Shown: one piece after another, positions 23,977-32,219 of the stretch
Position numbering within the stretch: the stretch's first letter is position 1
Layout of the letters: every line of letters begins with the position of its first letter
Origin: UBA2882 sp964619485
GTDB lineage: Bacteria; Bacillota; Clostridia; Lachnospirales; Lachnospiraceae
Direction of reading: 5' to 3'
DNA length: 54,627 nucleotides
Assembly: GCA_964619485.1 (NCBI GenBank)
Contig: CAZUCI010000009.1
Coordinates: 1 to 54,627, forward strand
Translations under genes and position numbers: made by a program
Notes under the pieces: generated by a model
Told to the model about the DNA's origin: nothing
The model's database searches: none
The model's input: only the letters and a program-made list of their open reading frames with translations

Positions 23977-24529
23977 TAAAAATATGAATGATAAAAATAT
24001 GGCTGATAAAAATATGACTGATAAAAATATGGCTGAAAAAAGAAAGCTGACAAAAGCTGACCTTCGGCTTGCAAGGAGAGAGGAAACGGAAGAAATTCTG
24101 GCCTTTTACAGAGATTGCATGAAAACAGAAGGGTGCGCCTGGTCTGAGGATTATCCGGGCATGGACAATATTATGAGGGATCTGGATGAGGACTGTCTCT
24201 TCCTTATAAGAGATGAAAAGGGCATTGTGGCAACCATTTCCATAGATGATGATCCAAATGTAGATAACCTTGGCATCTGGACCATTCCCAGGGCGAGGGA
24301 ACTGGCGAGAGTGGGTGTGAGAGCGGATTATCAGAACTGTGGCGTTGGGAGAATGCTCTTAACAGAGCTGATGGCAGAGCTTAAAAGAAGAGGCTATGAC
24401 GGAGTGCATTTCCTTGTCAGCCAGACCAATCCGGCTGCACTGGCCTGCTATGAGAAACTGCATTTTAATAATCTTGGAACATTGAACATATATGATATTG
24501 AATGGTTCTGTTATGAAAAAGCTTTATGA
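23969..24529 (+). CDS. GNAT family N-acetyltransferase
   Basis: I use the ATG at 23969 (ribosome site GAAGGAAG) inside the end of the aldolase gene: 186 residues. After an odd N-terminal tail of tandem pentapeptides (NDKNM-ADKNM-TDKNM, 15-bp DNA repeat at about 23983-24030) the domain runs from LRLARREETEEILAFYRDC through GIVATISID and LARVGVRADYQNCGVGRMLLTELM, where the Q-x-x-G-x-G acetyl-CoA loop is visible, to FLVSQTNPAALACYEKLHF. Substrate unknown. Translationally coupled to the threonine aldolase. The tail repeat is one of several in-frame minisatellites in this window. Confidence 0.85.
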   Translation: MSDKNMNDKNMADKNMTDKNMAEKRKLTKADLRLARREETEEILAFYRDCMKTEGCAWSEDYPGMDNIMRDLDEDCLFLIRDEKGIVATISIDDDPNVDNLGIWTIPRARELARVGVRADYQNCGVGRMLLTELMAELKRRGYDGVHFLVSQTNPAALACYEKLHFNNLGTLNIYDIEWFCYEKAL

Positions 24530-24594
24530 GACTTTACGCAGAGAAGTGTGGAACATCCGCATAAAAAACCACTGTATAGGAGGAGAAACACAGG

Positions 24595-26121
24595 ATGAAG
24601 GAAAAAATCAAGCCATATGAAGGAATACATGTAGTACATATGCTAAAGACCATCGCGAAAAGCTGGTGGAAAATGCTCATTGCCATGGTGATTCTGGCGG
24701 TCGCGCTGGGTGGATACAGCTACTACCTCAATGCGGAGGGGCTGAAGGCGCAGGCAAATGAAGCAAAAGCTAATGCGGAGGATGCGACAGAGGCCGGAGC
24801 TGCAGAAGAAAGCCAGTATGAAAGTGAAGAGGAAATCCTGCTTAACAGCGGACTATCTGAAAAAGCGCAGGACGAGGTGCTCTACTATACCAATAAAATT
24901 TATTATTTCCAGACCCAGTATGAGAGAGAAAGAAGCTATGTGGAAAATTCACTGCTGATGCAGCTTGACCCCAATGAAATCTGGACCACAACTCTGTACT
25001 ATGATTTCCTGAATCAGGAAAATGCAAGAGCAGCTATCGCTTCCTATATTTCAAAGGTGGCAAGCAAGGAGACCTATGATCTTGCAGCCGAGAAGCTGAA
25101 TCTGCACAAGGACAGCAAATATCTGGAGGAACTCATTACCTGCAATGCGGTGTCGGATGTGGACATCAATGTGTATGCGATTCAGACAGAACAGTCCGTA
25201 TCGGGAGATGATCTTAAAATTGTGATACGTTATGGAACAAAGGAAGGCTGTGAGACCATTGCATCGGTAGTAAAAGAGGCTGTGGAACAGGAACGAATTT
25301 CGCAGGTCAGCAAGGATCCGGCAAAGCAGATTGAGCTTATGGGTGAGCAGCTGGAGCAGAAGACAGATGCAACCCTGCTTGCTGAACAGAAAAGCGAGAT
25401 TTCAGATCTTTGCAGCATTGCGGATAACATTGTAAATGCCAGAACAAATCTGGAGAACAATGAGGAGGCAGTTTCACAGGCACTGCTGGACTTTTTCAGA
25501 CAAAGAGATAAAGAGACAGAGGATTTTAGCGCAACTGCAGGTGGAATGGATGAAGAAACAATTAGTGACATCTCGGAGGAAAAGGAAAATTCGGATGTAA
25601 CAGATGTATCTGAGACAACACAAATTACGCGCAAGCCAAAAGCCAGCAAAAAATATATCGCGTTAGGTCTTTTCCTGGGAATCTTCCTTGTGGGTGCCTT
25701 TGAAGCACTCCGCTATTTCTTCTCCGATTCCCTGAAACAGGCAGAAGAGCTGGAGGAAGCCTATCAGCTGGAAACCATGGATGGAAACCGCGGGGCAATG
25801 ATGGCAACGATTCTGGCGGAAAAATGTAAAAAGAAAGCCTACAGGCGTATTTATCTTACCAGCTCCCATGGGGAAAAACAGGAAAAGTTGCAGCAAATTG
25901 CCGACGCAGTGAATGCACAGCTTGCACAAGACCAAAAGGTAACGTTTGTATATTCTGACAATAAACTGACAGAGGACGAGAAGGAACCAAAGAAGCTTGC
26001 GGATGCAGATGCACTCCTCCTGGTGGAGACCTGTGGAAAATCAAAGCATAAGGAAATTGCACAGATTTTACAGCTGGCAGCAGCCCTGGATAAAGATGTG
26101 TGTGGAGCAGTCGTATATTAA
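24595..26121 (+). CDS. Wzz/CapA-type polysaccharide co-polymerase with degenerate BY-kinase domain
   Basis: 508 residues. Membrane segments are at about 25-45 (MLIAMVILAVALGGYSYYL) and 352-370 (YIALGLFLGIFLVGAF), with a long mostly helical extracytoplasmic domain between them, as in chain-length regulators. After the second segment, residues about 390-508 resemble a bacterial tyrosine kinase: AYRRIYLTSSHGEKQEK..QQIADAVNAQLAQDQKVTFVYSDN and ADALLLVETCGKSKHKEI..AALDKDVCGAVVY. The Walker A GKS/T and the Walker A' aspartates are missing, so it is a pseudokinase-like module. Likely role: control of polymer length with the following O-antigen ligase/polymerase gene (14-bp gap). No separate kinase or phosphatase gene is seen. 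Confidence 0.8.
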   Translation: MKEKIKPYEGIHVVHMLKTIAKSWWKMLIAMVILAVALGGYSYYLNAEGLKAQANEAKANAEDATEAGAAEESQYESEEEILLNSGLSEKAQDEVLYYTNKIYYFQTQYERERSYVENSLLMQLDPNEIWTTTLYYDFLNQENARAAIASYISKVASKETYDLAAEKLNLHKDSKYLEELITCNAVSDVDINVYAIQTEQSVSGDDLKIVIRYGTKEGCETIASVVKEAVEQERISQVSKDPAKQIELMGEQLEQKTDATLLAEQKSEISDLCSIADNIVNARTNLENNEEAVSQALLDFFRQRDKETEDFSATAGGMDEETISDISEEKENSDVTDVSETTQITRKPKASKKYIALGLFLGIFLVGAFEALRYFFSDSLKQAEELEEAYQLETMDGNRGAMMATILAEKCKKKAYRRIYLTSSHGEKQEKLQQIADAVNAQLAQDQKVTFVYSDNKLTEDEKEPKKLADADALLLVETCGKSKHKEIAQILQLAAALDKDVCGAVVY

Positions 26122-26135
26122 AAGGAGCGAATAAA

Positions 26136-27752
26136 ATGTCCAGTAAGCTAATCAAAGAAAGTGACATTCAAAAGAAAAAGAAGGCAGAAAATCAGAACAG
26201 CGAGGTTGTGCTGCAGATACTGACTGTGGTGCTGACCATCGTGGGCTGTGCACTGTGTCTGCTTTTACCGCTGTATTTACAAGAGGGATACTATCACGTA
26301 GGGGAGAGCAAATTCAACATTTATAAATATATCTGTATCATAGGTTATGTCCCGGTGCTGATTTTGTGGGTGCTCTACCTGCTCCTGCAAAAAGAAAAGA
26401 GGTCCTTTAAAGAACTGTTTTCCGTGACGGACTGGTGCGTGCTTGCATTTATTCTGCTGTCCTTTGTGGCAGCGCTTGCAGGTGGAAACTTTTCTGCCTG
26501 CGTGTGGGGCTATAATGGCTGGTACATGGGAATCATCTCCATGATAAGCTTTGCACTGCTTTATTTCTCTTTTTCCAGATTCGGCAGATTTTATCAGGTT
26601 GTTCTGGCATTTCTGTTCTTTACCTGCTTTATTGTATTTGGAATTGGTGTCCTGCACAGGCTTATGATTGACCCCATTGGAACCTATGAGGGCATTGAGG
26701 ATACCTACAAAAACCAGTTCCTCTCCACCATGGGGCAGGCCACCTGGTACAGCAGCTTTGTGTGCACGGTGCTTCCCCTGGGAATTTACTTCTTCTGGAG
26801 CAGCAAAAGCGCAGCGACCCGTGTTGTGAGTGGTATTTTTTCCTTTGTGGGCTTTGCCACCATGGTCACACAGAATAGTGACAGTGCCTATGTGGCGTTG
26901 ATTGGATTTCTTGCTGTATTTTTCTGGTTTTCTCTGAATTCAGCCTGGGGGATGGAACGTCTGATGGAGGTGGCGCTGCTGTTTCTGGCAGCTACCCGAT
27001 TTATGAAATATGCCCTGGTGATTCATCCAAATCCTGTTCTGGTGCTTGATTCCATGAGCAGCTTCTGGCTGGCAAATCCTCTGGTCTGGTGGCTTTGTCT
27101 GGCGGCAGTGGCAGCCTGGGCTGTTTTCTTTTATCTGGCTAAAAAACAGATTTATTTTGGAAGAGCGGCAAAAATCATCAGAATCTGCAGCTTTTCAGCT
27201 CTGGGAATTGTTGTGCTTGCGGCAGTGATTGTACTGATTTTATCGGCAAAGGGAACTTTGCCTGAATGGCTCTCGGCCTTTACCGGTCGTTTTTCCTACC
27301 TTACCTGGTCAGATAACTGGGGAAATGGACGAGGCAGAACCTGGGCCTTCAGCGTGCAGATGTTTAAGGACATGGATCTTGGCCATAAACTGTTCGGTGT
27401 TGGCCCTGATGGCTATGCGCCTTATGCGTATACACTTTATCAGGATCGCCTTGCAGAAATGTGGGGAGAGCGAACCTTAACCAATGCCCATAATGAATGG
27501 ATGAACAGCCTGATTAATTACGGAATTGCAGGTACGGCAGCTTATATTGGCATTTTTGTTACAAGTATCAGAAGCTTTGCCAAGGCAAAAGAGAGCAAAC
27601 CGGTGCTGATCGGCTTTATCGCCTGTATCGTGTCCTATATGTGCCATAACTTCTTCTGCTATCAGCAGGTCTGCTGCACACCATTTTTATTCCTGTTGAT
27701 TGGTATAGGAGAATATATCCGCAGAAAAAGCGAAGGTGATTCTGCAAAATAA
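26136..27752 (+). CDS. O-antigen ligase/polymerase family membrane protein
   Basis: 538 residues from the ATG at 26136 (ribosome site AAAGGAG); the frame opens earlier at 26100 but inside the preceding gene. About 12 hydrophobic helices. The Wzy_C-type signature is in the large loop: RFSYLTWSDNWGNGRGRTWAFSVQMFKD, LFGVGPDGYAPYAY, then TNAHNEWMNSLINYGIAGTAAYIGIF. The NAHNE(W)-type motif with arginines upstream is diagnostic of O-antigen ligase/polymerase proteins. Function: polymerises or transfers lipid-linked glycans on the outer face; in Gram-positives it often acts in EPS assembly or protein/wall glycosylation. It is paired with the co-polymerase gene and lies just upstream of the secreted DUF4214 proteins. 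Confidence 0.88.
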   Translation: MSSKLIKESDIQKKKKAENQNSEVVLQILTVVLTIVGCALCLLLPLYLQEGYYHVGESKFNIYKYICIIGYVPVLILWVLYLLLQKEKRSFKELFSVTDWCVLAFILLSFVAALAGGNFSACVWGYNGWYMGIISMISFALLYFSFSRFGRFYQVVLAFLFFTCFIVFGIGVLHRLMIDPIGTYEGIEDTYKNQFLSTMGQATWYSSFVCTVLPLGIYFFWSSKSAATRVVSGIFSFVGFATMVTQNSDSAYVALIGFLAVFFWFSLNSAWGMERLMEVALLFLAATRFMKYALVIHPNPVLVLDSMSSFWLANPLVWWLCLAAVAAWAVFFYLAKKQIYFGRAAKIIRICSFSALGIVVLAAVIVLILSAKGTLPEWLSAFTGRFSYLTWSDNWGNGRGRTWAFSVQMFKDMDLGHKLFGVGPDGYAPYAYTLYQDRLAEMWGERTLTNAHNEWMNSLINYGIAGTAAYIGIFVTSIRSFAKAKESKPVLIGFIACIVSYMCHNFFCYQQVCCTPFLFLLIGIGEYIRRKSEGDSAK

Positions 27753-27795
27753 AAGAAAAAGCAGAAAAGAACCACTTTTTTCCATAAAAGAACTA

Positions 27796-27824
27796 TTGCA
27801 CAGCAAAGTTCGATGATTTATGAT
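27796..27824 (+). promoter_or_regulatory. Promoter of the amidase gene
   Basis: TTGCAC (27796-27801), a 17-bp spacer, TATGAT (27819-27824), 45 bp upstream of the TTG start at 27869. It indicates that the secreted-protein genes begin a new unit. Confidence 0.5.
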
Positions 27825-27868
27825 AAAAAAAGAAATGTTACAAGTTTGTTAAGAAAAGAGGAAAAGAA

Positions 27869-29974
27869 TTGAAAAGATTACAGGCATTGCTTTTGACCCT
27901 TGTCATGCTGGGAATGACAGTTGTCGGAGCAGCAACACCAACAGAAACAGTCTATGCTGCGGAAATTTCAGCAAATGACATGACACAGACCAGCGATCAA
28001 AAACAGGATGAAAATACAGATAAGCTTTCTTATCTGTATCTGGAAAGTAATTATATAGAAACACCGGGAGCACAAAATGTATTAGTTGCTTTTGGTGGAG
28101 AAGAAACCAGAATAAAAGAAGGAACACTGACAGTACAAAACTATCGCACAGGGGAAAAACGTCAGTTTACCAGTGAAGAATGCATGGACAATACCATTCT
28201 CTTTACTGTGGATTATGCAGCAGAGGATGCAGGTGTATACGAAGTGACAGATGTTGATGTTCTTCTTGAGGCAGATTCCAGTGAAACAGCTGAAACAACA
28301 GAGGCTGAGAATCCGGAAGAAGTTTCTGTTCATCTTGCTGACACCGGAATGACCAACGTATATTTTGGAGTAGATGAGCAGCTGACCGTTTCAGATGAGA
28401 CTGCTGCTTCCACGGGGACAGCTGATACTCAGACAGCATCATACGGCTTGGATACAGAGAGTACAGCAATTGATATGTCTGACGTGGAATTATCAGTTGT
28501 CTCCTTAAATGGAGATGAGGACGGTGCTGCTCAAATAGAAGAGGCATTGAATGACACAGACAGCTCTTCAAAGGCCAGAAACCTGCAGACAGAGGGAGAT
28601 GTGGTTGTTGTTCTGGACCCGGGACATGATGCAACCCATGGCGGTTCCGAAGGTGGTGGATTAAATGAAGCAACGTTGAATCTGAAAATCGCATTATACT
28701 GCCGCGCAGAGCTTCAGGAATATCAGGGCGTGACTGTTTATATGACAAGAGAATCCTCAGGATGTCCTCATCCTGGAACGTCCTCCACCAATGATAATGC
28801 AGCCAGAGTAGATTATGCTGCAAGTGTCGGGGCAAATTACTATGTAAGTATTCACTGTAATGCATCCGGCTCCTCGTCAACAAACGGAGCGGAGGTTTAC
28901 TATCCAAACTCCAATTATAACGGATCAATCGGGGCAGACGGAGCGAACCTTGCAACACAGATTATGAGACAGCTGACGGCTCTTGGATTAAAAAATAACA
29001 GGATTGAAGTCCGTAACTCCGGAGATCACACAACCTATCCGGATGGTTCTCTGGCAGATTACTATGGTGTTATCCGCAGAGCAAAGCTGGCAGGTATTAC
29101 AGGAATTATTGTCGAACATGCTTACCAGACCAATGCATCAAATGCAGCCTTCCTTAGAAACGAAGGCAACCTGCAGAATCTCGGTATTGCAGATGCAACC
29201 GGAATTGCCAACTATCTGGGGCTTAGCAAGGTGAAGGTGGACAGAGAAAAGGTAACTGCATTTGTAACCAGACTTTACAACAAGTGTCTGAACCGTGACC
29301 CGGATACCGCAGGACTGAACGACTGGGTTGACCGTATCTGTTCTGGAAAAGCAACAGGTGCAGATGCTGCTGTTGGATTTTTCTTCAGCCAGGAATATCT
29401 GAATAAAGGTGTCAGTGATGACATTTTTGTGGAAGATTTATACAATGTTATGATGGATCGTGCTTCCGACGAGGGCGGAAAATCGAACTGGATTTACCGT
29501 CTGAACAACGGCGTTGAGCGAATTGGTGTTTTAAATGGCTTTATTGGGTCAGTAGAGTTTACAGGAATCTGTGATTCCTATGGTATTAAGCGCGGATTGC
29601 TTGAGCTCTCAGGCAGAAATCAGAACACAGGATTAACTCCATTTGTTGCCAGACTTTATACCAAAGCGTTGGACCGTGCTTATGATGAGGACGGGCTTGA
29701 TGAATGGTGTAATCGTATTAATAATAAAACATGGACTGTAGATGATGCTGCGACAATCGGATTTTTCTTCAGTCAGGAATATCTCAATAAGAAAGCAACA
29801 GACAGTGAATATGTCAAAACCTTGTACCGTACCTTCTTTGACAGAGAGTATGATCAGGCCGGATATGAGGACTGGATGAGCAAATTGAAAAAGGGAACCA
29901 GCAGACAGGATGTTTTAAAAGGCTTTTCCCAGTCTACGGAATTCTCAAATCTGAAAAAATCCTTTGGATTATAA
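27869..29974 (+). CDS. Secreted N-acetylmuramoyl-L-alanine amidase with DUF4214 repeats
   Basis: 701 residues from a TTG start (ribosome site AAGAGGAAAAG). Signal peptide 1-about 32 (LQALLLTLVMLGMTVVGA..VYAAE). Residues about 50-235 are an acidic, unassigned region. Amidase_3 catalytic domain at about 243-425: VVVLDPGHDATHGG, GGLNEATLNLKIA, YVSIHCNASG and VEHAYQTN supply the zinc ligands (H, E, H) and catalytic glutamate. From 461 to the end there are four ~55-residue repeats forming two DUF4214 units (VTAFVTRLYNKCLNRDPD..., YVKTLYRTFFDREYDQAGYEDWMSKLKKGTSR), ending EFSNLKKSFGL. Role: cleaves the lactyl-amide bond of peptidoglycan. No LPXTG, SLH or choline-binding anchor is present, so DUF4214 is the only candidate attachment module. 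Confidence 0.92.
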   Translation: MKRLQALLLTLVMLGMTVVGAATPTETVYAAEISANDMTQTSDQKQDENTDKLSYLYLESNYIETPGAQNVLVAFGGEETRIKEGTLTVQNYRTGEKRQFTSEECMDNTILFTVDYAAEDAGVYEVTDVDVLLEADSSETAETTEAENPEEVSVHLADTGMTNVYFGVDEQLTVSDETAASTGTADTQTASYGLDTESTAIDMSDVELSVVSLNGDEDGAAQIEEALNDTDSSSKARNLQTEGDVVVVLDPGHDATHGGSEGGGLNEATLNLKIALYCRAELQEYQGVTVYMTRESSGCPHPGTSSTNDNAARVDYAASVGANYYVSIHCNASGSSSTNGAEVYYPNSNYNGSIGADGANLATQIMRQLTALGLKNNRIEVRNSGDHTTYPDGSLADYYGVIRRAKLAGITGIIVEHAYQTNASNAAFLRNEGNLQNLGIADATGIANYLGLSKVKVDREKVTAFVTRLYNKCLNRDPDTAGLNDWVDRICSGKATGADAAVGFFFSQEYLNKGVSDDIFVEDLYNVMMDRASDEGGKSNWIYRLNNGVERIGVLNGFIGSVEFTGICDSYGIKRGLLELSGRNQNTGLTPFVARLYTKALDRAYDEDGLDEWCNRINNKTWTVDDAATIGFFFSQEYLNKKATDSEYVKTLYRTFFDREYDQAGYEDWMSKLKKGTSRQDVLKGFSQSTEFSNLKKSFGL

Positions 29975-30043
29975 TTGAAACAGTTAAACTATCTACAAAA
30001 TGAATTTGAAAAAACAATGAGGGACAAAAGGAGAAAAGGATAA

Positions 30044-32161
30044 GTGAGAGGGAAATTTATAAAGCTATCAAAGCTTTGCATGGCTGCAGTGTTGACTGTG
30101 GCAATGTTTGCAGGCAGCAGCGTCAGCGCCGGAGCCGGCACATTAAGCTCGGATGAACAGGCGAGAATTCTGGCTGGATTAAATGAATCGGTTATGCCTG
30201 ATTTAGTGGGAGACAAAGGAGTTCTCAGTCAAGCTGAGATTGACCGGCTGGATTCTGTTTCTGAAAATCAGCTCGTGTCAGAAAATTCACTGGATGAGGA
30301 AAATGTTCAGTATCTGACGGTAGACGCTTTTTCCAAGACCACAGGAAAAAAGGGACTTCAGGGCAGTACTGGAAGAGCTGCAAATTTACAGCATGGCATG
30401 TACAATGCATTTATTACATACGGACATCTTTTTACTGGTGCAGAAACCTTTCATTTTGAAGGAGAAACTTATCATTTCTCTAGTTGTGTGGCTGATGGAG
30501 TAGTAAGAGGCGCAAATGATAATGGTGTAACCATGACTATGGTGTTTCTGTTAAAATATGATCCAGCTCATCCTGAGATGGTAGAGCCAGCGGCGAGAGA
30601 AGATGGACATTATTATTATGCGCCAAATGCAACAGATCCAAGTATGATTAAACGATATCGTGCTTATTTTGAATATCTTGGTGAAAAATATTCCAGAGAA
30701 AATCTTCACATTGATAACTGGGTATTGGGTAACGAAGTGAATATGCCAAGCCAGTGGAACTACTTTGGAACAACAGATTTAAATACTTGTGCTCAAAAGT
30801 ATGCCACTACCTATATGGCTATGTACAATGGAGTTAAGAAATGGACCAACGCTTCCAGAGTCAGCATCTGTGTAGATCACAGCTGGCAGGATAATGATGA
30901 AGGAAGAGGAATGCCTGCAAAAGATTTTTTGAATGCATTTAACAGCATTGTTGGTGACATCGATTGGTGCATCGCTTATCATATGTATCCAGCTATTTTA
31001 TATAATACAAATATTTGGGAAAATTCTGGCCTGAATCCAAAATCTGATAGTGCAAGATTTGTTGATGGAAACAATTTATATGTAATGACAAATTATATCA
31101 AAAATACATTTGGTGCAAAGCATCGAATCATGCTGACAGAGCAGGGCTTTTCAAACCATATGGGCGTACCTTATCAGGCAGCCTGCCTGGCATACAGCTA
31201 TTACGCAGCACTGTATGACGATATGGTTGACTGCTTCCTGATTAATAATGCCGCAGAAGCAGACCCTTTAAACTTTAAACTGACAGGAACGGCGCTTGAT
31301 GTTTTCTGGAGAATGGATTCTGATGAGGCTGATATGGTTCAGTGGGTTGCAGATTATTGTCTTCCAATTATCGGCGTAGGCTCCTGGGCAGAAATTGTGC
31401 CTAACTATGGAAAGAAAACAGCTGACAAGGAGCAGGTACAGGCCTTTGTAAGACGTCTGTATGAAAAGGCATTGGGAAGAGAGGCGGAGGCAGCAGGACT
31501 TGCTGACTGGACCAACCGTTTATGTACCGGTGTATCGGATGGAGCAAATGCCGCCAAGGGCTTTTTCTTCAGTGATGAATTTAAAAACAAAAACTGTTCT
31601 GATTCTGAATATGTAGAGCTTTTGTATAATGTCATGATGGACCGTGCTTCAGATGCAGGTGGAAAGGCTGACTGGATGAACCGTCTTGCAAATGGAGTAT
31701 CCAGAGAGGGCGTCTATAAGGGATTTGCAGAATCCGCGGAATTTTCCCATATCTGTGACTCCTATGGCATTACGAGAGGAACGGCAGCAGTCAGTGAGGG
31801 AAGAGACAGAAATACAGGACTTACCACCTTTGTGGCAAGATTATATACCAAGGCACTTGGCAGAAATTATGAAGTCGCAGGATTAAATGACTGGTGCAAT
31901 CGTGTGTGCGATGGAACCTGGTCAATCAATGATGTCTCTACTACCGGCTTTTTTAACAGTCAGGAATTTTTGAATAAGAATACTACAGATGACGAGTATG
32001 TAAAAATATTATATCGCACCTTCTTTGACCGTGAATATGACCAGGCAGGCTACAGTGACTGGATGAGCAGACTGAAGAGTGGAACCAGCAGAAACGATGT
32101 GCTCATGGGATTCTGCAATTCACAGGAATTTGCCAATCTTAAGGCTGGCTATGGGCTGTAG
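30044..32161 (+). CDS. Secreted DUF5722 glycoside hydrolase-like protein with DUF4214 repeats (copy 1)
   Basis: 705 residues from a GTG with AAAGGAGAAAAGG upstream. Signal peptide 1-about 36 (LCMAAVLTVAMFAGSSVSAGAG). Residues about 85-455 match the DUF5722 TIM-barrel glycosidase-like family: TMVFLLKYDP, IDNWVLGNEVNMPSQWN (probable acid/base glutamate, about 227), DWCIAYHMYP, and RIMLTEQGFSNH (probable nucleophile glutamate, about 365). The arrangement N-E...T-E-Q is like clan GH-A. Two DUF4214 units follow from about 465 to the C-terminal EFANLKAGYGL. Substrate unknown; the neighbouring EPS makes a polymer hydrolase or remodeller likely (inferred). A paralogue follows after 58 bp, so this is a tandem duplication. 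Confidence 0.85.
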   Translation: MRGKFIKLSKLCMAAVLTVAMFAGSSVSAGAGTLSSDEQARILAGLNESVMPDLVGDKGVLSQAEIDRLDSVSENQLVSENSLDEENVQYLTVDAFSKTTGKKGLQGSTGRAANLQHGMYNAFITYGHLFTGAETFHFEGETYHFSSCVADGVVRGANDNGVTMTMVFLLKYDPAHPEMVEPAAREDGHYYYAPNATDPSMIKRYRAYFEYLGEKYSRENLHIDNWVLGNEVNMPSQWNYFGTTDLNTCAQKYATTYMAMYNGVKKWTNASRVSICVDHSWQDNDEGRGMPAKDFLNAFNSIVGDIDWCIAYHMYPAILYNTNIWENSGLNPKSDSARFVDGNNLYVMTNYIKNTFGAKHRIMLTEQGFSNHMGVPYQAACLAYSYYAALYDDMVDCFLINNAAEADPLNFKLTGTALDVFWRMDSDEADMVQWVADYCLPIIGVGSWAEIVPNYGKKTADKEQVQAFVRRLYEKALGREAEAAGLADWTNRLCTGVSDGANAAKGFFFSDEFKNKNCSDSEYVELLYNVMMDRASDAGGKADWMNRLANGVSREGVYKGFAESAEFSHICDSYGITRGTAAVSEGRDRNTGLTTFVARLYTKALGRNYEVAGLNDWCNRVCDGTWSINDVSTTGFFNSQEFLNKNTTDDEYVKILYRTFFDREYDQAGYSDWMSRLKSGTSRNDVLMGFCNSQEFANLKAGYGL

Positions 32162-32219
32162 AATGTGTTAAAGTGGACACAGAAAAAACACAATATTAAT
32201 TGCAGCGGAGGAATGAATT

